Shown here: positions 9,416-17,715 of the stretch, piece by piece
How positions within the stretch are numbered: position 1 is the first letter of the stretch
How the letters are laid out: each line of letters opens with the position of its first letter
Origin: Candidatus Zipacnadia bacterium
GTDB taxonomy: Bacteria; Armatimonadota; Zipacnadia; Zipacnadales; UBA5352
Assembly (NCBI GenBank): GCA_029821735.1
Contig: JALGSU010000002.1
Span: forward strand, 1-64,000
Length of the DNA stretch: 64,000 bases
Direction of reading: 5' to 3'
The notes under the pieces: model-generated
Database searches by the model: none
Told to the model about the DNA's origin: nothing
What the model saw: the letters and a program-made list of their open reading frames with translations, nothing else
Position numbers and translations under genes: made by a program

Positions 9416-9458
9416 GGGGTTGTGAGAACAAGCGCCGCGTTGGTGTCTGCCGTCCGCG

Positions 9459-10442
9459 TCAGTCCTTGAATGTGGCAGGCTTGACGACCTGCCCGGTCTC
9501 CATGGACTCGGTGGCGGCCAGCGGGACCGCGAGGCTTCGGCAGGCGTCCACGTAGCTCGAGCGCAGCAGCGACTGGTCCTGCTTCTTCACGGCCTTGATG
9601 AACGTCTTGTCGATGTCGCCGAGGAAGTTGTTGCCGACCTCGTAGGTCACGGGCTCCTTGCCGACCTGAGTGATGGTCAGGCTGCTGCGACCGGAGTACT
9701 CGATCTTCATGTTGGAGCACCAGATGTCGAGCCCGACCTTGCTGTAGCCCTTGGCGAAGCAGCCCGAGAAGATCGTGCCGCACAGGCCGCTGCCAAACTG
9801 CATGTTGACACAACTGGCGTCCTCGACGTCGTAGTTCTCGACGTCCACCATCAGACCCTTGGACCACGTGGCGCCTACAGACTTGACCTCGCCGAAGAGA
9901 TTGCGCGCCATGTCAAAGGTGTGGATGGTCTGCTCCACTGCCTGCCCACCCGACTGCGCCTTCACGCGCCACCACGGCACGCCCGGCAGGCCGCCGATCC
10001 AGTAGCCCATGATAAGGGCGGGTTGGTTCTTAGCTAGCAGCTTCTGCAAACGCCCGACGATGTCCTGATAGCGATCCTGGAAGCCCGCTGTGGCGATGAC
10101 ACCAGCCTTCTTGATGGCATTGTTGACGCTGCGCGCGGTCTTGATGTCCACCGCCACAGGCTTCTCCACAAACAGGTGTATCCCAAGCTTCGCCGCAGCC
10201 TGCTCCTGACCCTCATGCGCGAAGGGCGGAACGGCAACATACATGGCATCCAGCGGCGTGTCCTTGAGCATCTTCTTCCAGCTCGTGAAGGCCTCAGCGC
10301 CGTACTCCTCTGCGCGCTGGTTTGCTCGCTCCTCCTGCAGATCACAGATCGCGACTATCTTCGTGCCGGCGATCTGAGAAACGTTCTTCATGTGCGCTGA
10401 GTTCATACCACCCGCACCGACGAAACCGACTCGCACTGCCAT
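9459..10442 (-). CDS. Gfo/Idh/MocA-family NAD(P)-dependent oxidoreductase
   Basis: The 327-residue cytosolic protein opens with the Rossmann nucleotide-binding signature GFVGAGGMNSAHM and has the family's EKP motif (LFVEKPVAVD) near residue 95, then the alpha/beta dimerisation domain. Family members oxidise or reduce sugars, inositols and their derivatives. Start at 10442 is supported by GGGAGGT just upstream. It lies between the URO-D-like protein and two secreted glycosidases, so it likely works on a sugar released by them. The precise substrate is not visible. Confidence 0.88.
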   Translation of the reverse strand: MAVRVGFVGAGGMNSAHMKNVSQIAGTKIVAICDLQEERANQRAEEYGAEAFTSWKKMLKDTPLDAMYVAVPPFAHEGQEQAAAKLGIHLFVEKPVAVDIKTARSVNNAIKKAGVIATAGFQDRYQDIVGRLQKLLAKNQPALIMGYWIGGLPGVPWWRVKAQSGGQAVEQTIHTFDMARNLFGEVKSVGATWSKGLMVDVENYDVEDASCVNMQFGSGLCGTIFSGCFAKGYSKVGLDIWCSNMKIEYSGRSSLTITQVGKEPVTYEVGNNFLGDIDKTFIKAVKKQDQSLLRSSYVDACRSLAVPLAATESMETGQVVKPATFKD

Positions 10443-10541
10443 CTGAATCTTACCTCCCTGGGTTGTCTGGAAACGCCCCGCGTTATCTCTTCGCGGTGAA
10501 TTCCTCGTCAGACCCGAGCCCTCCTCCACTCGCGCCGGACA

Positions 10542-11591
10542 CTACAGCCAGCCCAACGGGTAGTTCCCGTATTCATAGAAGGCGGAGTAGAGGGCTTCTA
10601 TGTTCTCGAAAGGCACCTCCGGTCCTACCTCGCCGTGCAGCATCACACCACCGTTGAAGTTGCCGAAGACCTCAATCGCTTCTTTGACGGCCGAAACGAT
10701 CTGCTCGGGTGTCCCAAACGGGACGGTCCACTGTCGGTCGATGTCGGTGCGAATGCAGACCCGCCCGCCGCAGATATCCCCCACCCGCCTCGTGCCCATG
10801 CATGTGTGCTGAGGGTTGATCAGGCTAACGCCGATCTCGATCAGGTCCTCGAGAATATCCAGTGTGTAGCCATCGGTATGGAACCACACATGGATGCCCG
10901 CATTACGCGCCATCTCGAACATCTTTGCGTAGCGCGGCTTGAAGAACGCGCGCCAGGTGTCCGGGTGGATGAGCAGGCGATCCTGCGAGCCCCAGTCATC
11001 GCCCAGACGGATGCAGTCCACCACGCCCGACCGGGCGTAGCCCTCGATCGCTGTCATGCTGTTCGCTACCAGCATGTCGGCCAGCTCGTGGATGCACGGG
11101 TGATCTTCGGCCAGGTCCATCCAACAGTTTTCAGGGCCGCGGATGTTCTCGAGCGTCTGGAAGAATCCACCGGCAGACCGAGCCAGGAACTTCTCCGGAT
11201 CAGCCGCGCGAGCTTGCGCCGCCTCCTTCTGGTAGCTCTCGACAGGACCGGCCTGTGGGAACGTGGAGCGATCCCAACGGTCCCAGTCAGGAATTGCCTC
11301 GCGCACGACGTCGCCGGAGGTGTAACCCCGCAGGCGACGCCAGACCGAGCCATACGCGTCCGTATACTCGATCACGTCCTGCGACGTCTCCTCATCGGTC
11401 TTCTCGACTTTGAGGTTTGCCTCGATGGCCTCGTTGCCAAAGTCATCGGGGTACTTCGCCACCAGGTCGAGCACCTTCTGGCCGTGACGCCACAGGCCGC
11501 CCGGGAAGATGTAGTGGTGAACGGGGCAGCGATCCGGGCCAGTGAACTCGATCGCGGCCAGTATACGCTCGCGTGACGTCATCTCAGCCAT
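10542..11591 (-). CDS. Uroporphyrinogen decarboxylase (URO-D)-fold protein
   Basis: The 349-residue protein begins MAEMTSRERILAAIEFTGPD, the usual opening of the URO-D superfamily proteins that abound in Planctomycetota- and Armatimonadota-like genomes. It is a TIM barrel with the conserved HTDG stretch around residue 240 and a C-terminal MLHGEVGPEVP segment. It sits in a carbohydrate operon, not with haem genes, so haem biosynthesis is unlikely. Relatives include corrinoid-dependent methyltransferases, and a role in demethylating or decarboxylating an unusual sugar or cofactor is an inference. The start follows GGAGG with 10-base spacing and lies 99 bases upstream of the oxidoreductase. Confidence 0.82.
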   Translation of the reverse strand: MAEMTSRERILAAIEFTGPDRCPVHHYIFPGGLWRHGQKVLDLVAKYPDDFGNEAIEANLKVEKTDEETSQDVIEYTDAYGSVWRRLRGYTSGDVVREAIPDWDRWDRSTFPQAGPVESYQKEAAQARAADPEKFLARSAGGFFQTLENIRGPENCWMDLAEDHPCIHELADMLVANSMTAIEGYARSGVVDCIRLGDDWGSQDRLLIHPDTWRAFFKPRYAKMFEMARNAGIHVWFHTDGYTLDILEDLIEIGVSLINPQHTCMGTRRVGDICGGRVCIRTDIDRQWTVPFGTPEQIVSAVKEAIEVFGNFNGGVMLHGEVGPEVPFENIEALYSAFYEYGNYPLGWL

Positions 11592-11617
11592 TGCCTGCGG
11601 ACCTCCAGTAACAGTCG

Positions 11618-12724
11618 TCAGTCCAGGTCGATGATCGCAGTCACGTCAAGTGTCTGACGGCCTCGCGGGGTCACGTAGAGCCCGCCGGTAATCAGGGCCT
11701 CGCCGCCGGGGAGCAACACAGCCTTGTGCTCGTGTACCGGTGCCGGCAGCGGCACTGCGGGCTCAAAGCGCCCCGTCTCCGGATCGAAGACCTCACACGA
11801 GTTGACGGTGTGCGGCTCGCCTATCGCGTTGAAGCCGCCCGTGATCAGGACCCGCCCGCCCGGCAGCAACGTCGCCGTGTGATCCATGCGCGCATCAGAC
11901 ATCGTCGGGCCCGGCGTGAACTGCCCGGTCTCGGGATCATACAGCTCAGTGGTGGCGAGCTGGATCTTCGCGCTGGCACTGTAGCCGCCGGTGATGAATA
12001 CGCGCCCGTCTGCAAGCAAAGTCGCAGTGTGTCGCGAGCGGTCGGCAAGCATCTGCCCGACTCGCTCGAATTCCCCGGCCGATGGATCGTAGGCCTCGGC
12101 CGATGCCAGTGTCTGCTCGCCGGGGAACTGGCTGCCGCCGAGCACAAGCACTCGCCCGTCGCCGAGCAAGCATGCCGCGTGCCCGAACCTGCCCTCGGAA
12201 AGCTCGCCAGTTGGCTCGAAGGTCCTGCGCTGTGGGTCGTAGACATCACACGAGGCCAGCGATGTGACGCCGCCCACAAAACCACCCGCGATCAGCACGC
12301 GCCCATCAGCCAGCAGCGTGGCGGTATGCAGCTCGCGCGGGTCGGACATCGCGTGAGGCAGAAACACAATCTGCCGACCGTCGTACAGCTCGGCCGTCCG
12401 CGAGGTGGAGTAGGGCAGTATGAACCCGCCGGCCAGAAGCACAGTCCCGTCGCCAAGCAGCGTCGCGGTATGGAAGGCCCGGGCCTTGTGACCACGCGGC
12501 CCGAGGCCCGCCGCCTCACCGCCTGTGCCCATGATCTCGCTGCCGATGATGAAGCCATCGCCCGGCCCCAGCCCGCCATACACGAGCACGCGCCCGTCCA
12601 GCAGAGCGGTGGCCGTGTGGGCGTAACGGGGCATGAGCATTTGTGCCCACGCCCCGGTCGAGCAGATCAGCCCGACAGCAGCCAACAGGATCAGGTATTC
12701 GCATTGCCGTCGCACGGTAAGCAT
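11618..12724 (-). CDS. Exported kelch-repeat beta-propeller protein
   Basis: After a signal peptide (LILLAAVGLICSTGAWA) the 368-residue protein has seven kelch units, each with an H-T-A-T-L-L-x-D-G-R-V-L-x-x-G-G pattern (for example RELHTATLLADGRVLIAGG), enough for a complete seven-bladed propeller. Such propellers bind glycans or proteins or, rarely, act as galactose oxidase-type enzymes; I see no oxidase copper ligands. The ribosome binding site of the ATG at 12722-12724 is weak, and the frame is open further upstream. It is the first gene of the five-gene minus-strand run and is divergent from the GH-like/HEAT protein, with 112 bases between the starts. Confidence 0.75.
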   Translation of the reverse strand: MLTVRRQCEYLILLAAVGLICSTGAWAQMLMPRYAHTATALLDGRVLVYGGLGPGDGFIIGSEIMGTGGEAAGLGPRGHKARAFHTATLLGDGTVLLAGGFILPYSTSRTAELYDGRQIVFLPHAMSDPRELHTATLLADGRVLIAGGFVGGVTSLASCDVYDPQRRTFEPTGELSEGRFGHAACLLGDGRVLVLGGSQFPGEQTLASAEAYDPSAGEFERVGQMLADRSRHTATLLADGRVFITGGYSASAKIQLATTELYDPETGQFTPGPTMSDARMDHTATLLPGGRVLITGGFNAIGEPHTVNSCEVFDPETGRFEPAVPLPAPVHEHKAVLLPGGEALITGGLYVTPRGRQTLDVTAIIDLD

Positions 12725-12836
12725 CGCATGGGGTTTCCGTCTCTGCGCGCAAGCACCTCCACGGACGCCCGGCAGGGCATCGGGGCAACATCGGCGAACA
12801 GTGGGGGGACGCCGTTCATGCGAGGAGACTGACACC

Positions 12837-14999
12837 ATGCGCAGTGTGGAGTTGGCCATCGTGATGACTGTCTGCACGTCAATGCTGGCGGCGCCGGAAA
12901 CGTCGGCGGACACACCAGTCGGCCAGCCGATCTACGTCTTCTGCGGCACTGGCGACCATCTGTGGAACCCCCTGGTTGAGCCGGTCGACAGCCCCGAGGC
13001 CATCGACGCAATGTTCGACTGGATGAACCGGACCTACGGAGTGTCGCGCATCTACTGGCGCGGCGCGCAGAGCCACATGTGGGACAGCGAATACCAGGTT
13101 GGCGTGGAGAGGCCTAACCAGCACGATTGGTCCAACGGCTGGAAGCGCCACCTCTACCGGGACGAGAAGATCAACGAGGCCGCAGTCGAGGCCGCCCACA
13201 GTCGCGGCATGGAGATATTCGCGTATGCCGGGCTCTTCGAGCACGGTGTGCAGCCGGATGTGGGCATCATATGTCCCTACCTGTTCGAGGACCGTCTGCG
13301 CATCGAACACCCCGAGTGGTGTCCGGTGGATCGCTGGGGCGAACGCCGCTCCCCGGGGCCAATCTCCTTCTGCTACCCCGAGGCCCGTAAGCTCATCATC
13401 GATCGATACGTCGACTACATCACCCGTATGGGTTACGACGGCATCAACTTCTACACCTACGTCGAGAACGTGGGCATTCGCTACCTCGATGAGTTCGGCT
13501 TCAACGAGCCCATCGTCGCTGAGTTCAGCAAACTGCACCCCGACGTTGACCTGCGCCACGACACGCTCACCGAGGCGCAGAAGCTCGACTGGTACCAGTG
13601 TCGGGGCATCTTCGTGACGCAGTTCGTGCGCGAGCTGCACGCCGCACTATCGGCGAAAGGCAAGCGTCTCTCCATGATCCTCGACTCGGTCGAGCCCGAC
13701 TATCCCCAGCCATGGTGGGGCAAGGACGCCCCCGGGCAGGGCATGATCCGCTTGGATTGGGAGGCATGGGTCGCGGAGGGCATCGTTGACGAACTGTGGG
13801 TGCAGCTTGGGGCCACGGCCGACCAGACTGCTCTGCTTGACCGGCTGCTGACGGTGTGCGAGGGCACCGACGTCAAGCTCACGATGCGCGCGATCAACCC
13901 CTACGATGAGGCGTGGGCACCATACGTGGACACCGGAGCCACGCCCGTGGCTGTCATTACCTGGACGCGCAACGGTATCGAGCGCCTCAGCCTCGAGCCC
14001 ACCAGCGCCGAGGCGCTGGAGAGCGACGACTGGCGGCTGCGAGCGCAGACGGTAACCGACGTGGGTGCCGGAACGCTCGACCTGCCCGCTTCGGCGATTG
14101 CGGCGCTGGCCGACGACCCACATCTGCTGGTGCGCCGCCGGTTGACGCAGGCGCTGGGGGCGCTCGGCGATCCGGCTCAGACGGCAGTCATCGAGCGCGC
14201 TCTGTCGGACGAACAGTCGTGCGTGCGCATCGCGGCAGCCGTCGCTCTTGGCACAGCAGGTGGCCCGGACAGTCCAGCGCGGATGCTGCAGGCGCTTGAG
14301 AGCGACGGGCATTTTCAGATGAAACTCGCGTGCTTCGAGGCGATGGAAGCGATCGGCGACAGCGCGCTGCCCGCGCTCATGGTTGCGATCGACAGCCCGA
14401 ACGAGGCGGTGCGCGAGGTCTGCGTCCGCGCGCTCTACAAGATTGGCCGCCTGGGGCCTGCTGAGGAGGTCTTCGAGCCGCTTCTCGCGAGCATGCTCGA
14501 TACCGATGAGGCGCCGCTCATCCGCTACTGGGCCATCGATGGGCTGGTCGGCCTGCGCCTGAAGATTAGTGATGACCAGCGTGCGGCGCTCGAGCCACAG
14601 CTTCGCGCGTTAGTGGATGGCGATGGCAACGTGACGGCGCAGCTTCACGCGGCATGGGGGTTGGGCTACGTGGCTGCGATGGCCGATGACGCGACCCGCC
14701 GCGTCGCGATCGACAGTCTCGTCGCGCTGCTGCGGAGCTACGGTGACGGATGCCAGCGTTCAGACGCAGCTTTCGGCTGGCGTATAGTCGGCAACGCGCT
14801 CATGCGACTTGCGCCCGAGGGTCCACAGGCGCTCGAGCAGATGCGTACGCAGACCGAAGATCGGTGGCTGGCCTGGATCGCTTACGAGGTCGTGCACGTT
14901 CCCCAGCAGACGCAGAAGATGCAGCTCATCGAGGAGGCCGAGGCAGTCGCCACACACGATCGCTACGCGCCGGAGTTCCCCGGCATACGAAGCTGGTGA
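12837..14999 (+). CDS. Exported GH-like barrel fused to HEAT repeats
   Basis: The 720-residue protein has a short signal peptide (MRSVELAIVMTVCTSMLAA). Residues about 30-400 look like a TIM barrel of the GHL10/family-10-like glycosyl hydrolase type (AMFDWMNRTYGVSRIYWRG, MGYDGINFYTYVENVG, LSMILDSVEPDYPQPWWG). Residues about 420-700 form HEAT/PBS-lyase-type helical repeats (DDPHLLVRRRLTQALGALGDP and five or so further units). HEAT repeats are binding scaffolds, so the enzyme may be tethered to a partner. Start at 12837 follows GAGGAG. It is a single gene convergent with the DUF4838 gene, with 25 bases between the stops. Confidence 0.7.
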   Translation: MRSVELAIVMTVCTSMLAAPETSADTPVGQPIYVFCGTGDHLWNPLVEPVDSPEAIDAMFDWMNRTYGVSRIYWRGAQSHMWDSEYQVGVERPNQHDWSNGWKRHLYRDEKINEAAVEAAHSRGMEIFAYAGLFEHGVQPDVGIICPYLFEDRLRIEHPEWCPVDRWGERRSPGPISFCYPEARKLIIDRYVDYITRMGYDGINFYTYVENVGIRYLDEFGFNEPIVAEFSKLHPDVDLRHDTLTEAQKLDWYQCRGIFVTQFVRELHAALSAKGKRLSMILDSVEPDYPQPWWGKDAPGQGMIRLDWEAWVAEGIVDELWVQLGATADQTALLDRLLTVCEGTDVKLTMRAINPYDEAWAPYVDTGATPVAVITWTRNGIERLSLEPTSAEALESDDWRLRAQTVTDVGAGTLDLPASAIAALADDPHLLVRRRLTQALGALGDPAQTAVIERALSDEQSCVRIAAAVALGTAGGPDSPARMLQALESDGHFQMKLACFEAMEAIGDSALPALMVAIDSPNEAVREVCVRALYKIGRLGPAEEVFEPLLASMLDTDEAPLIRYWAIDGLVGLRLKISDDQRAALEPQLRALVDGDGNVTAQLHAAWGLGYVAAMADDATRRVAIDSLVALLRSYGDGCQRSDAAFGWRIVGNALMRLAPEGPQALEQMRTQTEDRWLAWIAYEVVHVPQQTQKMQLIEEAEAVATHDRYAPEFPGIRSW

Positions 15000-15024
15000 C
15001 CGCGCTGCGCGTGCCGGACCGCCT

Positions 15025-17682
15025 CTACTGCGCAGCGTCGCGCACCAGCGCGTCCAGCAACTCCAGCGCACGCGGAGTATCGCCAATTCCTGCTCGAATC
15101 GTCGCAACGGCGTCCGCGCCACCCTCTACCTTCAGGCGTTCCAGCACTGCCGCGTAAACTCCCGGGTACTGGTTCAGGTGCCGCGCCCCCGGCCGCCGCA
15201 CCTGGTAGCGATCACCGGCCAGCACCCAGCGGTAATACAGCTCCAGATCATTCTCAGGCCCCCAGCCAGCGGCCAACGCCTTGATAACCTCTGCGAGCGG
15301 AGCCTGTTCATCAAGCAGCGCCCGGGCCCGCACCGCGGCATGCCAGCGCGTGGCCATAGTCGCCGTAAGCCCGAATGCGTCCGCGTAGTATTTCACGCGA
15401 TCGCGGATCACCTGGCGTTCGCCACGCGCCGCCTGCGTCGCCTGGCTCAGCAGTTCCCGGCAATGTGCCACAGCCTCCGGCGTATATGGATCGAGGGTCT
15501 CGGGGCCGGCCCCGTCAATGAAGGTGAGCGTTTCAACGTATTCGCAATAGGCTTTCATCGGCCCGGCGGCCCGACCAAAGAACCGCACGTAGAACTCCCC
15601 GAGCGCGTCGCGAGCGTCGTATGCCGCGTCCCAGACGGTCTTGTAGTAGAAGTGGTACTTGTGCCCGTCCAGCCCCCAGTTCGCGTAGCTCTCCACATAC
15701 AAGCCGACGCACCCGTTCGCGGTCGCGTACCGCAGGTAGTGCTGCATCGCGTCGTGTTGCAGGTTCGGTGCGGCCTTGCGCCCGGCTCCGAAATACCAGT
15801 CATAGAGCGCATACTTCGGGAAGTGCTGATGGGTGCGCTGAATCATCTCATGCCATGCATCGAGCCGTTCCCACGAAGGCGTATCGCTCTGCCATCGTGT
15901 CAGATCAATCTGCCCATCCGGGTTCAGGTCGGCCGCCTTGTTGACCAGGAACGGGACGAGATTGGGCTCGACGTGCACGTCCTCGGGAATATCCAGCGTC
16001 TCGCCGTACGCGAGGTAGCCGATGAGCTTGTCGGGGAATTCCTCCGCGACCTGCCTGCCCACTTCGTTGGCGTATTGCAGGAACCAGCGCGAGCGACGCA
16101 TCTGCCGTGGCTCGTCCTCGCGGACGAACTTCATGCACTGATCGCACTCGCAGTATCGATGACTGTCGTTGATGCCCAGCGAGATCGAGGTGGCGCCTTT
16201 GCCGAATTGCTCGCGCGCGTACTGCATCGTGATCTCGACCGCTCGCGGGTTGGTCAAGCAGGGCTGCCAGTCGAACTTACCTGGCTCAGGGATGTAGCGC
16301 TGGCCCTCGATCAGCGGATAGATATCGGGGTCGCTCTCGCCAAACTTCTTCACGTCGAAGATGCGCAGCAGGTTGTGGTGGAACTGGATGGTCGGACGCA
16401 TACGCATGCGCTTCAGCCAAAGGTTCACATCGCCGAAATCGCACAGTAGCCCGCTGCACCACCGGTGCCAGAGCGCGGGTTCGCTGACGATCGCACACTC
16501 GGGGATGCGCACGTGCGCCGCGCTCGGCACCACCTCGCCCATCTCGCCCGGCATGTACCAGCGCACGCCGAGGAAGCGCTCCAGCACCTCGTAGCAGCCA
16601 TAGCGCGTCGCCAGATCACTCCTGCCTGCGACGTAGAGCACGCCGTCTCCGGTCGCCAACGCGAAGCTGTCCGCGCTCGTCACACCCGCCAGCGCATCAG
16701 CGACCTCCGCCTGCGCCGCGACAGTTCCGACCTCGATCCGCGGGACGTCAGGCGCGTCACCGCGTTGCACCGGAACTCGCTGCCCGGTGGCTTTGTGGAT
16801 GTAGTCGGACAATTCGCGTGCGCCCGCGAGTGCTTCGCCACCCGTGTCCTCGGGAACGACAATCGCCACTGGGTCGAGGAGCACGGTCTTTTGCTTCTCA
16901 CCTGAGGGTAGGTGCCACGCTCGCCCGGCACTGATCTCGAAGTTATCGATGCGCCACGAACCGGTGCTCCTCTTGTCAGCGTAGAGCGGTTCTACCAGCC
17001 GCCCCCACTGGTCATTGTTGTTGTGCGCGTAGCTGCCCCCGCGGATGATCAGGTCGCCGTCGCCGAACTCGTTGGGGCCGTCCCATCGTCTGGCGAAGAT
17101 CGAGTAAGCGCCGCCGCCCTCGTGATCGACGTCGCCGGCGAAGTCATACTGGATGAGCAGGGAGTACCACGCCCCCTGCTCGAACACGAACCAGTCACGC
17201 ACGAAATCCGCCGTGCGACCGTATTCCGGCGGGTCTATCCCCCAGGGCGAGACCAGGCGCCCATCGCTGCCAAACTGCGCGCCGAAGTTCCGTCTGCCCA
17301 GACTGAACGAGCGTGTCGGGAGCGCGTCGAAACACACGTCAAAGCGCAGCGCCCCCACGGTCAGGCCCGCAGCACCCGCACCGTCCTCGCCGAGCACTCG
17401 GAAGAACCCGTGCAGCGCCTGGGTCTCGCTCGCGTCCACCATCATCAGTGCCCGGGAGCCGTCCGGCCCAGCACCATCAACCACCTCGCAGGTGATGCCC
17501 TCGCCGAAGACTTCCTCGCCATCGCAACTCAAGTGGCGAGCGCTGTCCGTGTCGCCATCGGCGAGGAACTCGCGGGCCCCGGCCTGTCCCGCCGGGGTCT
17601 GCTCGAAGTCAATGGTGTATGAGTAATCCTGCCCCCACGCGCCACTTGTGGCGCACATGACGGCCAGCAGCAGCCATCGCAT
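15025..17682 (-). CDS. Exported DUF4838-family glycosidase-like protein
   Basis: The 885-residue protein begins with a signal peptide (MRWLLLAVMCATSGAWG). It has an N-terminal jelly-roll region (about residues 20-260) and an alpha-glucuronidase/GH20-like alpha-beta domain (about 270-380, GGEALAGARELSDYIHKATG). A DUF4838 TIM barrel (about 390-740) carries the cysteine cluster HRYCECDQC typical of that family. Members are associated with GH67/GH20-like activities on uronic acids or amino sugars, but most are untested. It is the last gene of the three-gene operon starting at 22592 and follows the upstream stop by 33 bases. The start is preceded by AGGTGATG. Confidence 0.78.
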   Translation of the reverse strand: MRWLLLAVMCATSGAWGQDYSYTIDFEQTPAGQAGAREFLADGDTDSARHLSCDGEEVFGEGITCEVVDGAGPDGSRALMMVDASETQALHGFFRVLGEDGAGAAGLTVGALRFDVCFDALPTRSFSLGRRNFGAQFGSDGRLVSPWGIDPPEYGRTADFVRDWFVFEQGAWYSLLIQYDFAGDVDHEGGGAYSIFARRWDGPNEFGDGDLIIRGGSYAHNNNDQWGRLVEPLYADKRSTGSWRIDNFEISAGRAWHLPSGEKQKTVLLDPVAIVVPEDTGGEALAGARELSDYIHKATGQRVPVQRGDAPDVPRIEVGTVAAQAEVADALAGVTSADSFALATGDGVLYVAGRSDLATRYGCYEVLERFLGVRWYMPGEMGEVVPSAAHVRIPECAIVSEPALWHRWCSGLLCDFGDVNLWLKRMRMRPTIQFHHNLLRIFDVKKFGESDPDIYPLIEGQRYIPEPGKFDWQPCLTNPRAVEITMQYAREQFGKGATSISLGINDSHRYCECDQCMKFVREDEPRQMRRSRWFLQYANEVGRQVAEEFPDKLIGYLAYGETLDIPEDVHVEPNLVPFLVNKAADLNPDGQIDLTRWQSDTPSWERLDAWHEMIQRTHQHFPKYALYDWYFGAGRKAAPNLQHDAMQHYLRYATANGCVGLYVESYANWGLDGHKYHFYYKTVWDAAYDARDALGEFYVRFFGRAAGPMKAYCEYVETLTFIDGAGPETLDPYTPEAVAHCRELLSQATQAARGERQVIRDRVKYYADAFGLTATMATRWHAAVRARALLDEQAPLAEVIKALAAGWGPENDLELYYRWVLAGDRYQVRRPGARHLNQYPGVYAAVLERLKVEGGADAVATIRAGIGDTPRALELLDALVRDAAQ

Positions 17683-17715
17683 CAGTCATCACCTGTCGCT
17701 GTCAGTGGTCGCGCC

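Noticed and set aside
9370..9867. N-terminal extension of the GH42-like gene
   Set aside because: The frame is open but overlaps the oxidoreductase gene; a signal peptide and AGGAG mark the start at 9369.
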